Assembly (NCBI GenBank): GCA_036924085.1
Contig: JAVGWX010000014.1
Location: 37,062,056 to 37,126,055 of the forward strand
DNA from: Ariolimax columbianus
Taxonomy: Eukaryota; Mollusca; Gastropoda; Stylommatophora; Arionidae
Reading direction: 5' to 3'
DNA length: 64,000 bases
Below, in pieces: positions 23,841-36,572 of this stretch (within the stretch, counting starts at the first letter, position 1; every line of letters begins with the position of its first letter). Under the pieces are notes generated by a model. That model had not been told where the DNA came from and made no database searches. It saw only the letters and a list, made by a program, of their open reading frames with translations. The translations under genes were made by a program, and so were the position numbers.

Positions 23841-23849
23841 TTAATAAAC

Positions 23850-23960
23850 ATTAATAAATATGCCACCTGCTGTATGCTATGTCAATTGCTGAGTGTGGTC
23901 ATGAATGATGTAGATGAGTGTGATAATGTTCTAAGTTAGAGTAACCCTGGGGCAAACAAT
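23850..23960 (+). repeat. Dispersed repeat B, copy 1
   Basis: ATAAATATGCCACCTGCTGT through GTTCTAAGTTAGAGTAACCC recurs in inverted orientation at 60770-60862 with moderate divergence. Nature of the parent element unknown. Confidence 0.6.
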
Positions 23961-24329
23961 GGGATCTGCTACACTTGTATACTATCTTGGATTGTTCATT
24001 TCTGGCAAAAATTGACGTCACTGCACTACGGAAAAACCAATAGGTACGCAGTCTTCTATACAATGTCGGGAAGAGTACACATACTTCTAGTTCCATTGAC
24101 CACTAGTTGTACAGAGCAGAAACATAATACAATCATCTGTGATTGTGAGCGTCAGGTAGTACAATGATTCCATCTTTCCATTTTTCCATCTCATTGGTTA
24201 ACCACCGAGTGAAAGTTTTTGGTCGTATAATCACCTGAACGTCACCTCTCGTATACATCTGCTGCGTGTACATCTGCTTCGTGTACATCTGCTGCCAGAC
24301 ATGTGGGTACTACCTTCCAGGTCTATCTG

Positions 24330-25480
24330 TAATTTCCTTAGCAATAATATGCGTCCTTCTCAAGCGAATATGACGACAGCATCAAACTTGTGCGGCGGGA
24401 TGAGATTGATTTTTACTGTAAAGTATATTCCTGGCACTGCATACATGGCGAGGAGTCGGTTGGGATGCCGTACTTTATGCTCTTTCGGGCGGCATTATGC
24501 TTTTTCTGATCCTCTGCTATGAAGTTTAAATCTGCGAACTGAGCACATTGTGTGATGCTAGCTAGCGTGGTGGAACGATTCTGTGCAAGCATCTTCCATG
24601 AGGTGACATCAACGTTGAAGCTTTACAGAGATATTTTAAAGAAGTCTCTGTACCCGTTTTGGATGTCTCCTAACGATGAGAGTCTGCCTGTTCCGTGATC
24701 ATTGTATAACAGATATTTGGGTAGGCGCTCTTCATGCATGCAAACAACGGGTTTCGTCTACGTTATATGGACTTTTGCAGAAGCGGCTGTGTTCTTGATG
24801 TTTAACTTTCTAAAAATGTGAGTGTTAAGTACTTTATCCTGGCTCGATCCTGGGCAGCTCATGCATACATCTCATGTTAACACGATGTGGCTGTATGTTG
24901 CACAATGTCCATGTTTTGCAGGAATACAGCAGAGTGATTAACACTACATCACGATACCCTTTTAGCTTGATAGCGGCACTGATGCCTTATCAATTCCAAA
25001 CATTCGCTTGCAGCCTTCCAAATGCAGAGATTGCCATTGCAGTCCTGTTATTGACTTCGGAGTCGATTTCCGCTTCTCTAATGAGGGTAGTGCCTAGGTC
25101 GGTAAAGCTGTCGGTTGTCTGGAGACGTTGGTTCTGCGTGGTAATGTCGGGATTACTATGCAGCTTTCCATAAGCAGGCTGGAAAAGAATCTAGTTTTTC
25201 TAGTATTTATTGTAAAATCAAATTTACTGCACGCCGCCAAAACTTCACCGTAGTGGAATACATATATTGTTCTGACCAGGTGTTTAGGGCGTAGTCGTCA
25301 GCGAACAAGAGATTCAAGATGGTGTCTCGAATTGAACAGCCAACCTTGTATCCTGAACCTGACATGCATACCAGTAGCAGTGTTATGCACAGCATCAGAG
25401 AGCACAGCTGCAAAGACGATGCCAAAGAGTGTCGGTCCCATAATGCAGCCTCTTCAAATTCCTTCATTGAAGTTTGACCC
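24330..25480 (-). mobile_element. LINE fragment, RT to near C-terminus
   Basis: The minus strand reads an RT stretch CIMGPTLFGIVFAAVLSDAV (about 25440-25380, after a frame change) and LLFADDYALN with the catalytic FADD near 25300. A decayed linker follows, then SFNVDVTSWKMLAQNRSTTL (about 24630-24570) and a basic tail. Frameshifts and stops are frequent. The order and spacing fit one truncated LINE. Confidence 0.7.
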
Positions 25481-25859
25481 CAGAAGGTTGTGTTTGGGCT
25501 GTAATCCTTAGAAAAACTTTCAACGTTGTTTTATCCTTAATCCTTTAAGGAACTCACGTTTCTCTGCATCTGCTCCCATTCATCGGATTCTTATACATTT
25601 TCTGTAACAACTGCACGGTTTAAGAACATATCCCTTTCTTTGATGTTTCTCATCTGCATAATTATTAGTTTGAAGCGATTAAAACTCAGTTATTAAGATG
25701 TTCGTCTTCTTGAAAACTATCGATGTATTGTGTTGCTATAAGGTCCTCTTGTAGGCTAAACGTATTCAGCGTAAACTGAGTTTTTTTCCTATTGATTTTA
25801 GGACCGATGTGTTTGCGCTTTTTTGAGCTTAAACTTACACGATTGTTTATCACTAAAAA

Positions 25860-25928
25860 TATATTTCTTCCTTCGTCTTCTTCTTCAGTTTTTTCTTCTT
25901 CTTTTTCTTCTTCCTCTTCTTCTTCTTC

Positions 25929-25964
<36 letters not shown>

Positions 25965-26010
25965 TTATACTTCATCTGCTTCTTCTTTTTCATCTTCGAC
26001 TTCGTCATTT
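25860..26010 (+). repeat. (TTC)n and (TTA)n microsatellite
   Basis: TTC-rich run at 25870-25930, a pure TTA run of about 15 units at 25929-25965, then more TTC. It lies just left of the giant AC/AG array, whose plus strand is the complementary GAA type. Confidence 0.95.
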
Positions 26011-26089
26011 TGAAATGTCTTTTATATCGATAGAAATGTGTTGCTTAGTGAGAAATAACAAAAAGTGGAATAAGATAAACACACAAATA

Positions 26090-29000
26090 AACACTAATAC
26101 GAACAAAAAGAAGAACAAGAAGAACTAGAAGAAGAACAGAAACAAGAGGAGGATCAAAAACAAGAAGAAGAATAATAAAAAGAACAAGATCAAGAACATT
26201 GAGACAAATTAGATGATGGACAAAACAACGAAAAGAAAAAAGATAACGACATCACGAACAAGAAGACGAACAAATAAAAGTAGAACATGAAGAAAAAGAA
26301 GAAAACAAGTCAAAGAACAACATGAAGAGCAAGAAGAAGAACGACATGGAGAAAAAAATGGAAGAACAACACAAAGAACAAGAAAAACAACAACAAGAAC
26401 AAGAAGAACAACACCAAGATCAAGAAGAAGAACAAGAAAAATAACAACACCAAGAACAAGAAGAACAACACCAAGAACAAGAAGAAGAACACCAAGAACA
26501 AGAAGAACAACACTAAGAACAAGAAAAATAACAACACCAAAAACAAGAAAAAGAACACCAAGAACAAGAAGAACAACACCAAGAACAAGAAGAAGAACAC
26601 CAAGAACAAGAAGAACAACACCAAGAACAAGAAGAACAACACCAAGAACAAGAAGAAGAACACCAAGAACAAGAAGAAGAACACCAAGAACAAGAAGAAC
26701 AACACCAAGAACAAGAAGAACAACACCAAGAACAAGAAGAAGAACACCAAGAACAAGAAGAAGAACACCAAGAACAAGAAGAACAACACCAAGAACAAGA
26801 AGAACAACACCAAGAACAAGAAGAAGAACACCAAGAACAAGAAGAAGAACAACACTAAGAACAAGAAGAACAACACCAAGATCAAGAAGAAGAACAACAC
26901 CAAGAACAAGAACAAGAAGAACACCAAGAACAAGAAGAAGAATAACACCAAGAACAAGAAGAAGAAGAACACCAAGAACAAGAAGAACAACACCAAGAAC
27001 AAGAAGAACAACACCAAGATCAAGAAGAAGAACAACACCAAGATCAATAAGAAGAACAACACCAAGAACAACACCAAGATCAAGTGGAAGAACAACACCA
27101 AGAACAAGAAGAACAACACCAAGAACAAGAAGAAGAACAACACCAAGAACAAGAAGAACAACACCAAGAACAAGAATAACAACACCAAGAACAAGAAGAA
27201 GAACAACACCAAGAACAAGAAGAACAACACCAAGAACAAGAAGAACAACACCAAGAACAAGAAGAAGAACAACACCAAGAACAAGAAGAAGAACAACACC
27301 AAGAACAAGAAGAAGAACAACACCAAGAACAAGAAGAAGAACAACACCAAGAACAAGAAGAACAACACCAAGAACAAGAAGAAGAACAACACCAAGAACA
27401 ACACCAAGAACAAGAAGAACAACACCAAGAACAAGAAGAAGAACAACACCAAGAACAAGAAGAAGAACAACACCAAGAACAAGAAGAAGAACAACACCAA
27501 GAACAAGAAGAACAACACCAAGAACAAAAAGAAGAACAACACCAAGAACAAGAAGAACAACACCAAGATCAAGAAGAAGAACAACACCAAGAACAACACC
27601 AAGATCAAGTGGAAGAACAACACCAAGAACAAGAAGAAGAACAACACCAAGAACAAGAAGAACAACACCAAGAACAAGAAGAAGAACAACACCAAGAACA
27701 AGAAGAAGAACAACACCAAGAACAAGAAGAAGAACAACACCAAGAACAAGAAGAAGAACAACACCAAGAACAAGAAGAACAACACCAAGAACAAGAAGAA
27801 GAACAACACCAAGAACAAGAAGAACAACACCAAGAACAAGAAGAACAACACCAAGAACAAGAAGAACAACACCAAGAACAAGAAGAAGAATAACACCAAG
27901 AACAAGAAGAACAACACCAAGAACAAGAAGAAAAACAACACCAAGAACAAGAAGAAGAACACAAAGATCAAGAAGAAGAACAACACCAAGATCAAGAAGA
28001 AGAACAACACCTAGAACAAGAAGAACAACACCAAGATCAAGAAGAAGAACAACACCAAGATCAAGAAGAAGAACAACACCAAGAACAAGAAGAAGAACAA
28101 CACCTAGAACAAGAAGAACAACACCAAGATCAAGAAGAAGAACAACACCAAGATCAAGAAGAATAGCAATACCTAGAACAACACCAAGATCAAGAAGAAG
28201 AACAACACCAAGAACAAGAAGAAGAACAACACCAAGAACAAGAAGAACAACACCAAGAACAAGAAGAAGAACAACACCAAGAACAAGAAGAAGAACAACA
28301 CCAAGAACAAGAAGAAGAACAACACCAAGAACAAGAAGAAGAACAACACCAAGAACAAGAAGAACAACACCAAGAACAAGAAGAAGAACAACACCAAGAA
28401 CAAGAAGAACAACACCAAGAACAAGAAGAACAACACCAAGAACAAGAAGAACAACACCAAGAACAAGAAGAAGAACAACACCAAGAACAAGAAGAACAAC
28501 ACCAAGAACAAGAAGAAGAACAACACCAAGAACAAGAAGAAGAACACCAAGATCAAGAAGAAGAACAACACCAAGATCAAGAAGAAGAACAACACCTAGA
28601 ACAAGAAGAACAACACCAAGATCAAGAAGAAGAACAACACCAAGATCAAGAAGAATAGCAATACCTAGAACAACACCAAGATCAAGAAGAAGAACAACAC
28701 CAAGAACAAGAAGAAGAACAACACCTAGAACAAGAAGAACAACACCAAGATCAAGAAGAAGAACAACACCAAGATCAAGAAGAATAGCAATACCTAGAAC
28801 AACACCAAGATCAAGAATAAGAACAACACCAAGATCAAGAAGAAGAACAACACCAAGATCAAGAAGAATAGCAATACCTAGAACAACACCAAGATCAAGA
28901 AGAAGAACAACACCAAGATCAAGAAGAAGAACAACACCAAGATCAAGAAGAATAGCAATACCTAGAACAACACCAAGATCAAGAAGAATAGCAATACCTA

Positions 29001-30345
29001 GAACAACACCAAGATCAAAAAGAATAGCAATACCTAGAACAACACCACGATCAAGAAGAAGAACAACACCAAGATCAAGAAGAATAGCAATACCTAGAAC
29101 AAGAAGAACAACACCAAGATCAAGAAGAAGAACAACACCAAGATCAAGAAGAATAGCAATACCTAGAACAACACCAAGATCAAGAAGAATAGCAATACCT
29201 AGAACAACACCAAGATCAAGAAGAATAGCAATACCTAGAACAACACCAATATCAAGAAGAACAACACCAAGAACAAGAAGAAGAACAACACCTAGAACAA
29301 GAAGAACAACACCAAGATCCAGCAGAAGAACAACACCAAGATCAAGAAGAATAGCAATACCTAGAACAACACCAAGATCAAGAAGAAGAACAACACCAAG
29401 ATCAAGAAGAAGAACAACACCAAGATCAAGAAGAAGAACAACACCAAGATCAAGAAGAATAGCAATACCTAGAACAACACCAAGATCAAGAAGAATAGCA
29501 ATACCTAGAACAACACCAAGATCAAGAAGAATAGCAATACCTAGAACAACACCAAGATCAAGAAGAAGAACAACACCAAGATCAAGAAGAATAGCAATAC
29601 CTAGAACAAGAAGAACAACACCAAGATCAAGAAGAAGAACAACACCAAGATCAAGAAGAATAGCAATACCTAGAACAACACCAAGATCAAGAAGAATAGC
29701 AATACCTAGAACAACACCAAGATCAAGAAGAATAGCAATACCTAGAACAACACCAAGATCAAGAAGAATAGCAATACCTAGAACAACACCAAGATCAAGA
29801 AGAACAACACCAAGAACAAGAAGAAGAACAACACCTAGAACAAGAAGAACAACACCAAGATCAAGAAGAAGAACAACACCAAGATCAAGAAGAATAGCAA
29901 TACCTAGAACAACACCAAGATCAAGAAGAAGAACAACACCAAGATCAAGAAGAAGAACAACACCAAGATCAAGAAGAATAGCGATACCTAGAACAACACC
30001 AAGATCAAGAAGAAGAACAACACCAAGATCAAGAAGAAGAACAACACCAAGATCAAGAAGAATAGCAATACCTAGAACAACACCAAGATCAAGAAGAATA
30101 ACAATACCTAGAGCAACACAAAGAACAAGAAGAATAACAATACCAAGAACAACACCAATATCAAGAAGAAGAACAACACCAAGATCAAGAAGAATAGCAA
30201 TACCTAGAACAACACCAAGATCAAGAAGAATAACAATACCTAGAGCAACACAAAGAACAAGAAGAATAACAATACCAAGAACAACACCAAGATCAAGAAG
30301 AAGAACAACACCAAGAACAAGAAGAACTACAAGTAAAAGAACAGC
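26090..30345 (+). repeat. Giant AAGAAC/AACACC satellite, 4.2 kb
   Basis: The plus strand is almost only A, G and C. Words AAGAACAAGAAGAAGAACAA and CACC repeat in 15-, 18-, 21- and 24-bp combinations. From about 28150 a second type, CAAGATCAAGAAGAATAGCA followed by ATACCTAGAACAACAC (36 bp), becomes dominant. Long-range duplications are visible: CAAGTGGAAG recurs 525 bp apart (27081, 27606), an ATCAAGAAGAACAACACC block 543 bp apart (29251, 29794), and GAGCAACACAAAG 132 bp apart (30111, 30243). Nearly all units are multiples of three, so the minus strand stays open for over 1,600 codons of Leu/Val-rich repeat. Confidence 0.97.
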
Positions 30346-31145
30346 ATGAAGAACAAGAAGAAGAACGAACATTAGAACGGAATGGAGAACAAGAAGAAGA
30401 ACGAACATTAGAACGGAATGGAGAACAAGAAGAAGAACGAACATTAGAACGGAATGGAGAACAAGAAGAAGAACGAACTTTAGAACGGAATGGAGAACAA
30501 GAAGAAGAACGAACATTACAACGGAATGGAGAACAAGAAGAAGAACGAACATTAGAACGGAATGGAGAACAAGAAGAAGAACGAACATTAGAACGGAATG
30601 GAGAACAATAAGAAGAACGAACATTAGAACGGAATGGAGAACAAGAAGAAGAACGAACATTAGAACGGAATGGAGAACAAGAAGAAGAACGAACATTAGA
30701 ACGGAATGGAGAACAAGAAGAAGAACGAACATTAGAACGGCATGGAGAACAAGAAGAAGAACGAACATTAGAACGGAATGGAGAACAAGAAGAAGAACGA
30801 ACATTAGAACGGCATGGAGAACAAGAAGAAGAACGAACATTAGAACGGCATGGAGAACAAGAAGAAGAACGAACATTAGAACGGCATGGAGAACAAGAAG
30901 AAGAACGAACATTAGAACGGCATGGAGAACAAGAAGAAGAACGAACATTAGAACGGCATGGAGAACAAGAAGAAGAACGAACATTAGAACGGCATGGAGA
31001 ACAAGAAGAAGAACGAACATTAGAACGGCATGGAGAACAAGAAGAAGAACGAACATTAGAACGGCATGGAGAACAAGAAGAAGAACGAACATTAGAACGG
31101 CATGGAGAACAAGAAGAAGAACGAACATTAGAACGGCATGGAGAA
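30346..31145 (+). repeat. 36-bp minisatellite block
   Basis: About 22 copies of a 36-bp unit: GAACAAGAAGAAGAACGAAC followed by ATTAGAACGGMATGGA. The left copies carry CGGAATGGA, the right ones CGGCATGGA, with one interleaved exchange near 30739-30811. Sharp change from the preceding array at about 30345. Confidence 0.96.
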
Positions 31146-31790
31146 CAACAACTACAACAAGATATTACAAAAAACCCAAATAAACGAATAGACGAAAAAC
31201 ATAAAGAACAAGAAGAAGAGAAGCGAGAAGAAGAGCGTGGAGAACAAGGACCCGAATAAGAAGTGAACAAGACTAACAATGAGAACAATAAAAACATGGA
31301 AAACCAGCTGAAGCGCAAATAACAAGAAACAGAACAAGAACAGCAACAAGAAGAACCATAAGATTAACAACAAGCGCAAGAACAAGAAGAAGAACAGCAT
31401 AGATAACAAGCATACGAACAGACAGAATAATAACAAAGACAAAAACAGGAGAACAAGAAGGAAAATATGAAAAACACAAAGAACAACTTCATGAATAACA
31501 AAGAAGTGAGAAGAAGAAGAAAAAGAAGAAGAAGAAGAAGAAGAAGAAGAAGAAGACGAAAAAGAAAAAGAAAAAGAAGAAGAAGAAAAAGCAGGAAAAA
31601 AACAACAACAACGCGGAAATGGGCATCATGAAGAACAAGCAGAAGAAAAGAAGACGAAAACAAACAACAACAAAAACAACAGAAATAAAAACAAGGAGAT
31701 CAAGAAGTAAAATAAGGAGCAGAACAACAAGGAGAACAAGAACTGGAACGAAAGAAGAGCACAAAGAGGAAGTAGATCATTTATGGCAGA
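31146..31790 (+). repeat. Degenerate GAA-rich tail of the giant array
   Basis: Purine-rich, impure GAA/AAC sequence, with a purer GAA run at 31515-31555. It fades out about 160 bp before the GT31 start codon. Confidence 0.85.
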
Positions 31791-31956
31791 TAAAGATGAT
31801 TTTTTTAAGTATCTTTAAACCCCTTTTTGTGTATTAGTGAGAGATTCGCCTTTGTCGTTTTTCCCATCAGAGTAAACAGAATATTTGAGATGTCTGACAA
31901 AAACATATAGTACTTTATATAAATATTGCGGATGTTTCTTGCTTCTAGTGTTTACA

Positions 31957-32950
31957 ATGCGGTTTGCCAGAGGCGTTGTCAAGATCCCTGTGAAGTTGCT
32001 GTACGTTTTTCTGGTCGCCATCTCAACAGCGTTTGTTCTCTACATCTACATTCTAAATTATCAGAGAATCAGAGTTCAAGGTGGTCAGTGCAGAGTCACT
32101 CCAGAGCCGCGCGAGCCACCAGAGACCAAAGGCGCACATGTGAGGTCACAGCAGAACCACTCCGCGTGTTGGAGAGCGCCTGAGGTTACACAGTTTGAGG
32201 AATGCCCCCACTGTTTCAGACCAAACGTCAAGAACATATATGGGCAGCTATACCAGGTACAATATAGTACATCCATTTTCCCTCGCGGGCCGCCCAACCT
32301 CTTCAAGCCCAGAAATGAGATCCAGCAGGATTTGATAACGGACTACTTGATAACCCCAAGCGCAGTTTGTGTGGACACATGCCCGTATCTCGTGGTTATT
32401 CTCCTATCTATTTCCGACCAAGTTGATCAGAGAACAGCCATCAGAGCAACTTGGGCCAGTGCCGCCAAGACTCGCTTATGGCCGTACGCGATAATGAACG
32501 CAGACATTCAGGTAGTCTTCGTGCTTGCTCATCAAACATCCCAGAGTTACTTTAGCTTAGGAGAGCCACAAGTTCCTAAAAAGTATATTGACAAGGAAAA
32601 TTTCCCCACACTAAGAGAGTGGACAAGAATCAAAAGAGAGTCCGACCAATTTGGGGATATTCTGTACCTCAACATGCAGGATTCCTACTACAATCTAACT
32701 CTGAAGCTCGTGTCTGCGTTTAAGTGGGTTGCAGAACATTGCCCCAAAACAAAGTTCTTTCTCAAAGTGGACACAGATACATTCGTGAACATTCCTCTCT
32801 TGTTAGATCTGTTGATCTTTAGCGAGAACCGCTTGGAGTATTCTGTTCTTGGAAAGATGTACATATACGAAAGGACTGTCAGACGGGCCAACAAATGGGC
32901 TGTCAATCCAGAGGTCTATCCGCCTGCTATATTTCCCGTTTACGCTTCAG
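31957..32950 (+). CDS. GT31-family beta-1,3-glycosyltransferase, shared large exon
   Basis: Encodes 331 residues plus one base (phase 1), ending CTTCAG|GTATAT. The ATG at 31957 has A at -3; an upstream in-frame stop lies at 31873-31875, and TTTCTTGCTTCTAG ending at 31948 could be the acceptor of a 5' UTR intron. Architecture is that of a Golgi type II enzyme: short basic tail (1-13), membrane anchor (about 14-33), stem with one sequon (N67), then the catalytic domain. Family landmarks: IRATW (162-166), SDQFGDILYLNMQDSYYNLT (229-248), FLKVDTDTF with the metal-binding DTD at 272-274, and NKWAVNPEVYPP (312-323). GT31 enzymes transfer Gal, GlcNAc or GalNAc in beta-1,3 linkage from a UDP-sugar in the Golgi lumen; the exact donor cannot be told here. 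The exon stops just before the conserved Gly-Tyr region, supplied by exon A or B. Confidence 0.9.
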
Positions 32951-32984
32951 GTATATAACTGGTATCTGTCAGCAAGTTCATACT

Positions 32985-35765
32985 CACGACCATCCCATCC
33001 ATCTCCATCACCCCAGTAGCCATCACAATTACCACCAACACCATAATCACCACCATCATCATCGCCCTATCACCTTCCCCAACTATCACAATCATCACCA
33101 CTAACAGCATCACCAACATCATTACTAACATTATCATAAACATCACTACCACCATCATCACCACCATCATTATCAACAACATTACCACCATCATCACTAC
33201 AATCATCACTACCATCACCACCACCATCATCACAACATCATCACTACCACTGCCATCATCATAATCATCATCAACATCATCACTATTCTTATCACCAGCA
33301 TTATCACACCCATCATCATCATCACCACCATCATCACCAACCATCATCATCACCACCATCATGATGATCACCACCATCATCACCACCATCTTCACCATCA
33401 CAACCATCATAATCACCATCACCACCATCATCACCATCACCACCATCATCACCATCACCCCCATCATCACCACCATCATCACCATCACCACCATCATAAA
33501 CCACCATCATCACCATCACCACCATCATCACCACCATCATCACCAATCATCACCATCACCATCATCAACACCACCATCAGCACCAACCATCATCATCACC
33601 ACCATCATGATGATCACCACCATCATCACCACCATCATCACGATCACCACCATCATCACCACCATCATCACCATCACCACCATCATCACCACCATCATCC
33701 CCATCACCACCATCATCACCAACCATCATCATCACTACCATCATCACCACCATGATCACCATCACCACCATCATCACCACCATCATCACCACCATCATCA
33801 CCACCATCATCAGCACCATGATCACCATCACCACCATCATCACCACCATCATCACCAATCATCACCATCACCACCATCATGATGATCACCCCCATCATCA
33901 TCACTATCACCACCATCATCGTCACCACACACATCACAACCACAATCATCACTACCATCACCACTACCTTCACCATCATCACCACCACCATTACCACCAT
34001 CATCACCACTATTAACACAACTATTTTTACCACATAATCACCACATCGTCACCATCACTATCACCACCATCACCATCACACCCACCACCACCACCATCAT
34101 CACCACCATCATCGCCACCACCATCTCCTCTATAACCACCATTATCACCATAATCATCACCACCACCATCTCCTCTATAACCACCATTATCACCACCATC
34201 ATCACCACCACCATCTCCTCTATAACCACCATTATCACCACCATCATCACCACCACCATCTCCTCTATAACCACCATTATCACCATAATTATCACCACCA
34301 CCATCTCCATAATTATCACCATCATCATAACCACCATCATGATATCACTACCAAGATAATCACTAGCATCATGATCATCACCACCATCATCACCACCACC
34401 ATCACCTCCAAAACCACCATTATCACAATTATCAGCCCCATCATCACTACCAGCATCACCACCATCATCACCACCTTCATCAATACCATCATGATCATCA
34501 CCACCATCACTGCCACCACCATGAACATCACTACAATCATCATCTCCACCATCATAGCCATGGTGATCACAACCACTACCGTTACCACCTCCATCACCAC
34601 AAGCTTCATCACTTCCATCATCACCTCCATCATCGCCACTACTATCACCACCTTCATCAATACCATCATGATCATCACCACCATCACTACCACCACCATG
34701 AACATCACTACAATCATCATCTCCACCATCATAGCCGTCGTGATCACAACCACTACCGTTACCACCTCAATCACTACAAGCTTCATCACTTCCATCATCA
34801 CCTCCATCATCACCACTACTACCACCACCATCATTACCGCCGTCATCACCAACATCATCACCACAATCACCACCCCTATCACCTTTACCACCACCATCAT
34901 CATCACCACCATCATCACCCCCATCATCTTCCCAATCATCATCACCATCACTTTCACCATCATAACCACCATCATCACCCCCATCATCTTCACCATCATC
35001 ACCCCCATCATCTTCACCATCATCACCACCATCATTACCACCATCATCACCCCCATCATATTCACCATCATCACCACCATCATCACCACCATCATCTTCA
35101 CCATCATCACCCCCATCATCTTCACCATCATCACCACCATCATCACCACCATCATCACCCCCATCATCTTCACCATCATCACCACCATCATCACCACCAT
35201 CATCTTCACCATCATCACCACCATCATCACCCCCATCATCACCACCATCATCACCACCATCATCACCCCCATCCTCTTCATCATCATCACCCCATCATCT
35301 TCACCATCATCACCCCCATCATCTTCACCATCATCTTCACCATCATCACCCCTATCATCATCACCATCATTTCCACCACCATCACCACCATTATCATCCC
35401 CATCACTTCCACCACTAACACCACCATTATTATTGCCACTACGATCTCCCCCATCACCATCACCACACTCGCCATCACCACAATCATCACTACCATCACT
35501 AACAACACCACCAGTAGCACCACTATTAGTTTCATCATCGCTACAACCAACATTATCATCAGCGTCATCAATAACACCGCAACTGCTATCACCATCACTT
35601 TTCCCACCACCACCACTACCACAAAATTGACCACATGCAGCAGCATCATCAGCACCCCCACCACCATCCCCACCACCATCCGCACCATCATCATCACAAT
35701 TACTATCATAATTGTCACCATCTTGTTTGACATATCTGCTACCCCCTCCCCCGGTGCATAATACT
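32985..35765 (+). repeat. CAT/CAC trinucleotide-derived satellite in the GT31 intron
   Basis: 2.8 kb of ATCACCACC, ATCACC and ATCATC words starting about 35 bp after the splice donor. The plus strand is nearly free of G. A 177-bp tandem duplication (starting at 34476 and 34653) and a four-fold CACCACCATCTCCTCTATAA motif (34105-34285) lie within. From 35330 the array becomes increasingly impure. Long His/Ile/Thr or Met/Val ORFs are artefacts. Confidence 0.96.
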
Positions 35766-35784
35766 CCTTCAGATACTCCCCCAT

Positions 35785-35892
35785 CTTAACTTAACATAAA
35801 ATCCTTAACATAACATCCTTAACATAACATCCTTAACATAACATCCTCAACATAACATCCTTAACATAATATTCTTAACATAACATCTTTTT
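35785..35892 (+). repeat. 14-bp repeat ATCCTTAACATAAC
   Basis: About seven copies of ATCCTTAACATAAC with minor changes, next to the end of the CAT/CAC array. Confidence 0.92.
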
Positions 35893-35924
35893 ACTGGTTT
35901 AGAACACTCTGCAGAGTTTGCATA

Positions 35925-36400
35925 CAGCCAGATTCATTTACATTTCCTTGCTCTAAAAGCTATGCGCATCCAATATATTCTTAAATGCATTAATTATCCC
36001 TGTCTCCACTAATTCCTGTGCCAATGCATTCCACGCATTCACTACTTTCTCACTAACAAATATTTCCTAATATCTAATCTGGATCGCTCTTTAGTTAAGT
36101 TGTAGCTATGCCCTCTTGTTCTTGTAGTTGGTTGTATTTTGGAAAAAACTTGTTATAGTCTAATTTATCCGTTCTTTGATTATTTTATAAACATGTATTA
36201 AGTCACCTGGAAATATTCTCTTTCCTGAACACAGTAGGCCGGTTTTTCTGAGTCATTCCCCATAACTGGTATTCTGGAATTCTTCCCAGCATGTTTGTAT
36301 CCCCTCTTTGATAAGGACTTCACAATTGTACACAGAAATCCAATCTAGGTCTAACTAATGCTTTATACTGTTCTGGGCCACATTCTTGAATTGTTCTAAC
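35925..36400 (-). mobile_element. CR1-like LINE C-terminus
   Basis: The minus strand reads TRGHSYNLTKERSRLDIRKY, then LLVRK and MRGMHWHRN (degraded from a VVNAWNALP-like motif) and LMHLRIYWMR. RGHSxxLxKxRSRLDIRKxFFSxRVVxxWNxLP is the signature ending of CR1/L2-type LINEs. Several stops are present. It lies inside the GT31 intron, antisense to it. Confidence 0.75.
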
Positions 36401-36572
36401 GAGACCGCCACTGTACTGACCTCTTTCACTGTTGTCAATGTGAGGCACAACAGCTATAGTACCAATCTATTGACCGAAAGGATACGAGTTTGAAACCCTT
36501 GCCATTTAGTGTCCGTATGTGGAAAGATATGTTCAGACACGTCACAGTTTACCTAGCTGAACAAACAAAAAA

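Noticed and set aside
26209..31128. 1,639-residue protein-coding gene
   Set aside because: The frame is made entirely of a simple tandem array whose units are multiples of three. Other frames are also open for hundreds of codons, and no non-repeat domain is present.
31885..31956. Upstream extension of the GT31 reading frame
   Set aside because: The frame is open to 31876 but has no ATG before 31957, and starting at 31957 puts the membrane anchor at the usual distance. A TTG start would be exceptional in an animal.
32940..35784. Histidine/isoleucine-rich and Met/Val-rich ORFs
   Set aside because: They are translations of the CAT/CAC array in different frames, located in the GT31 intron.
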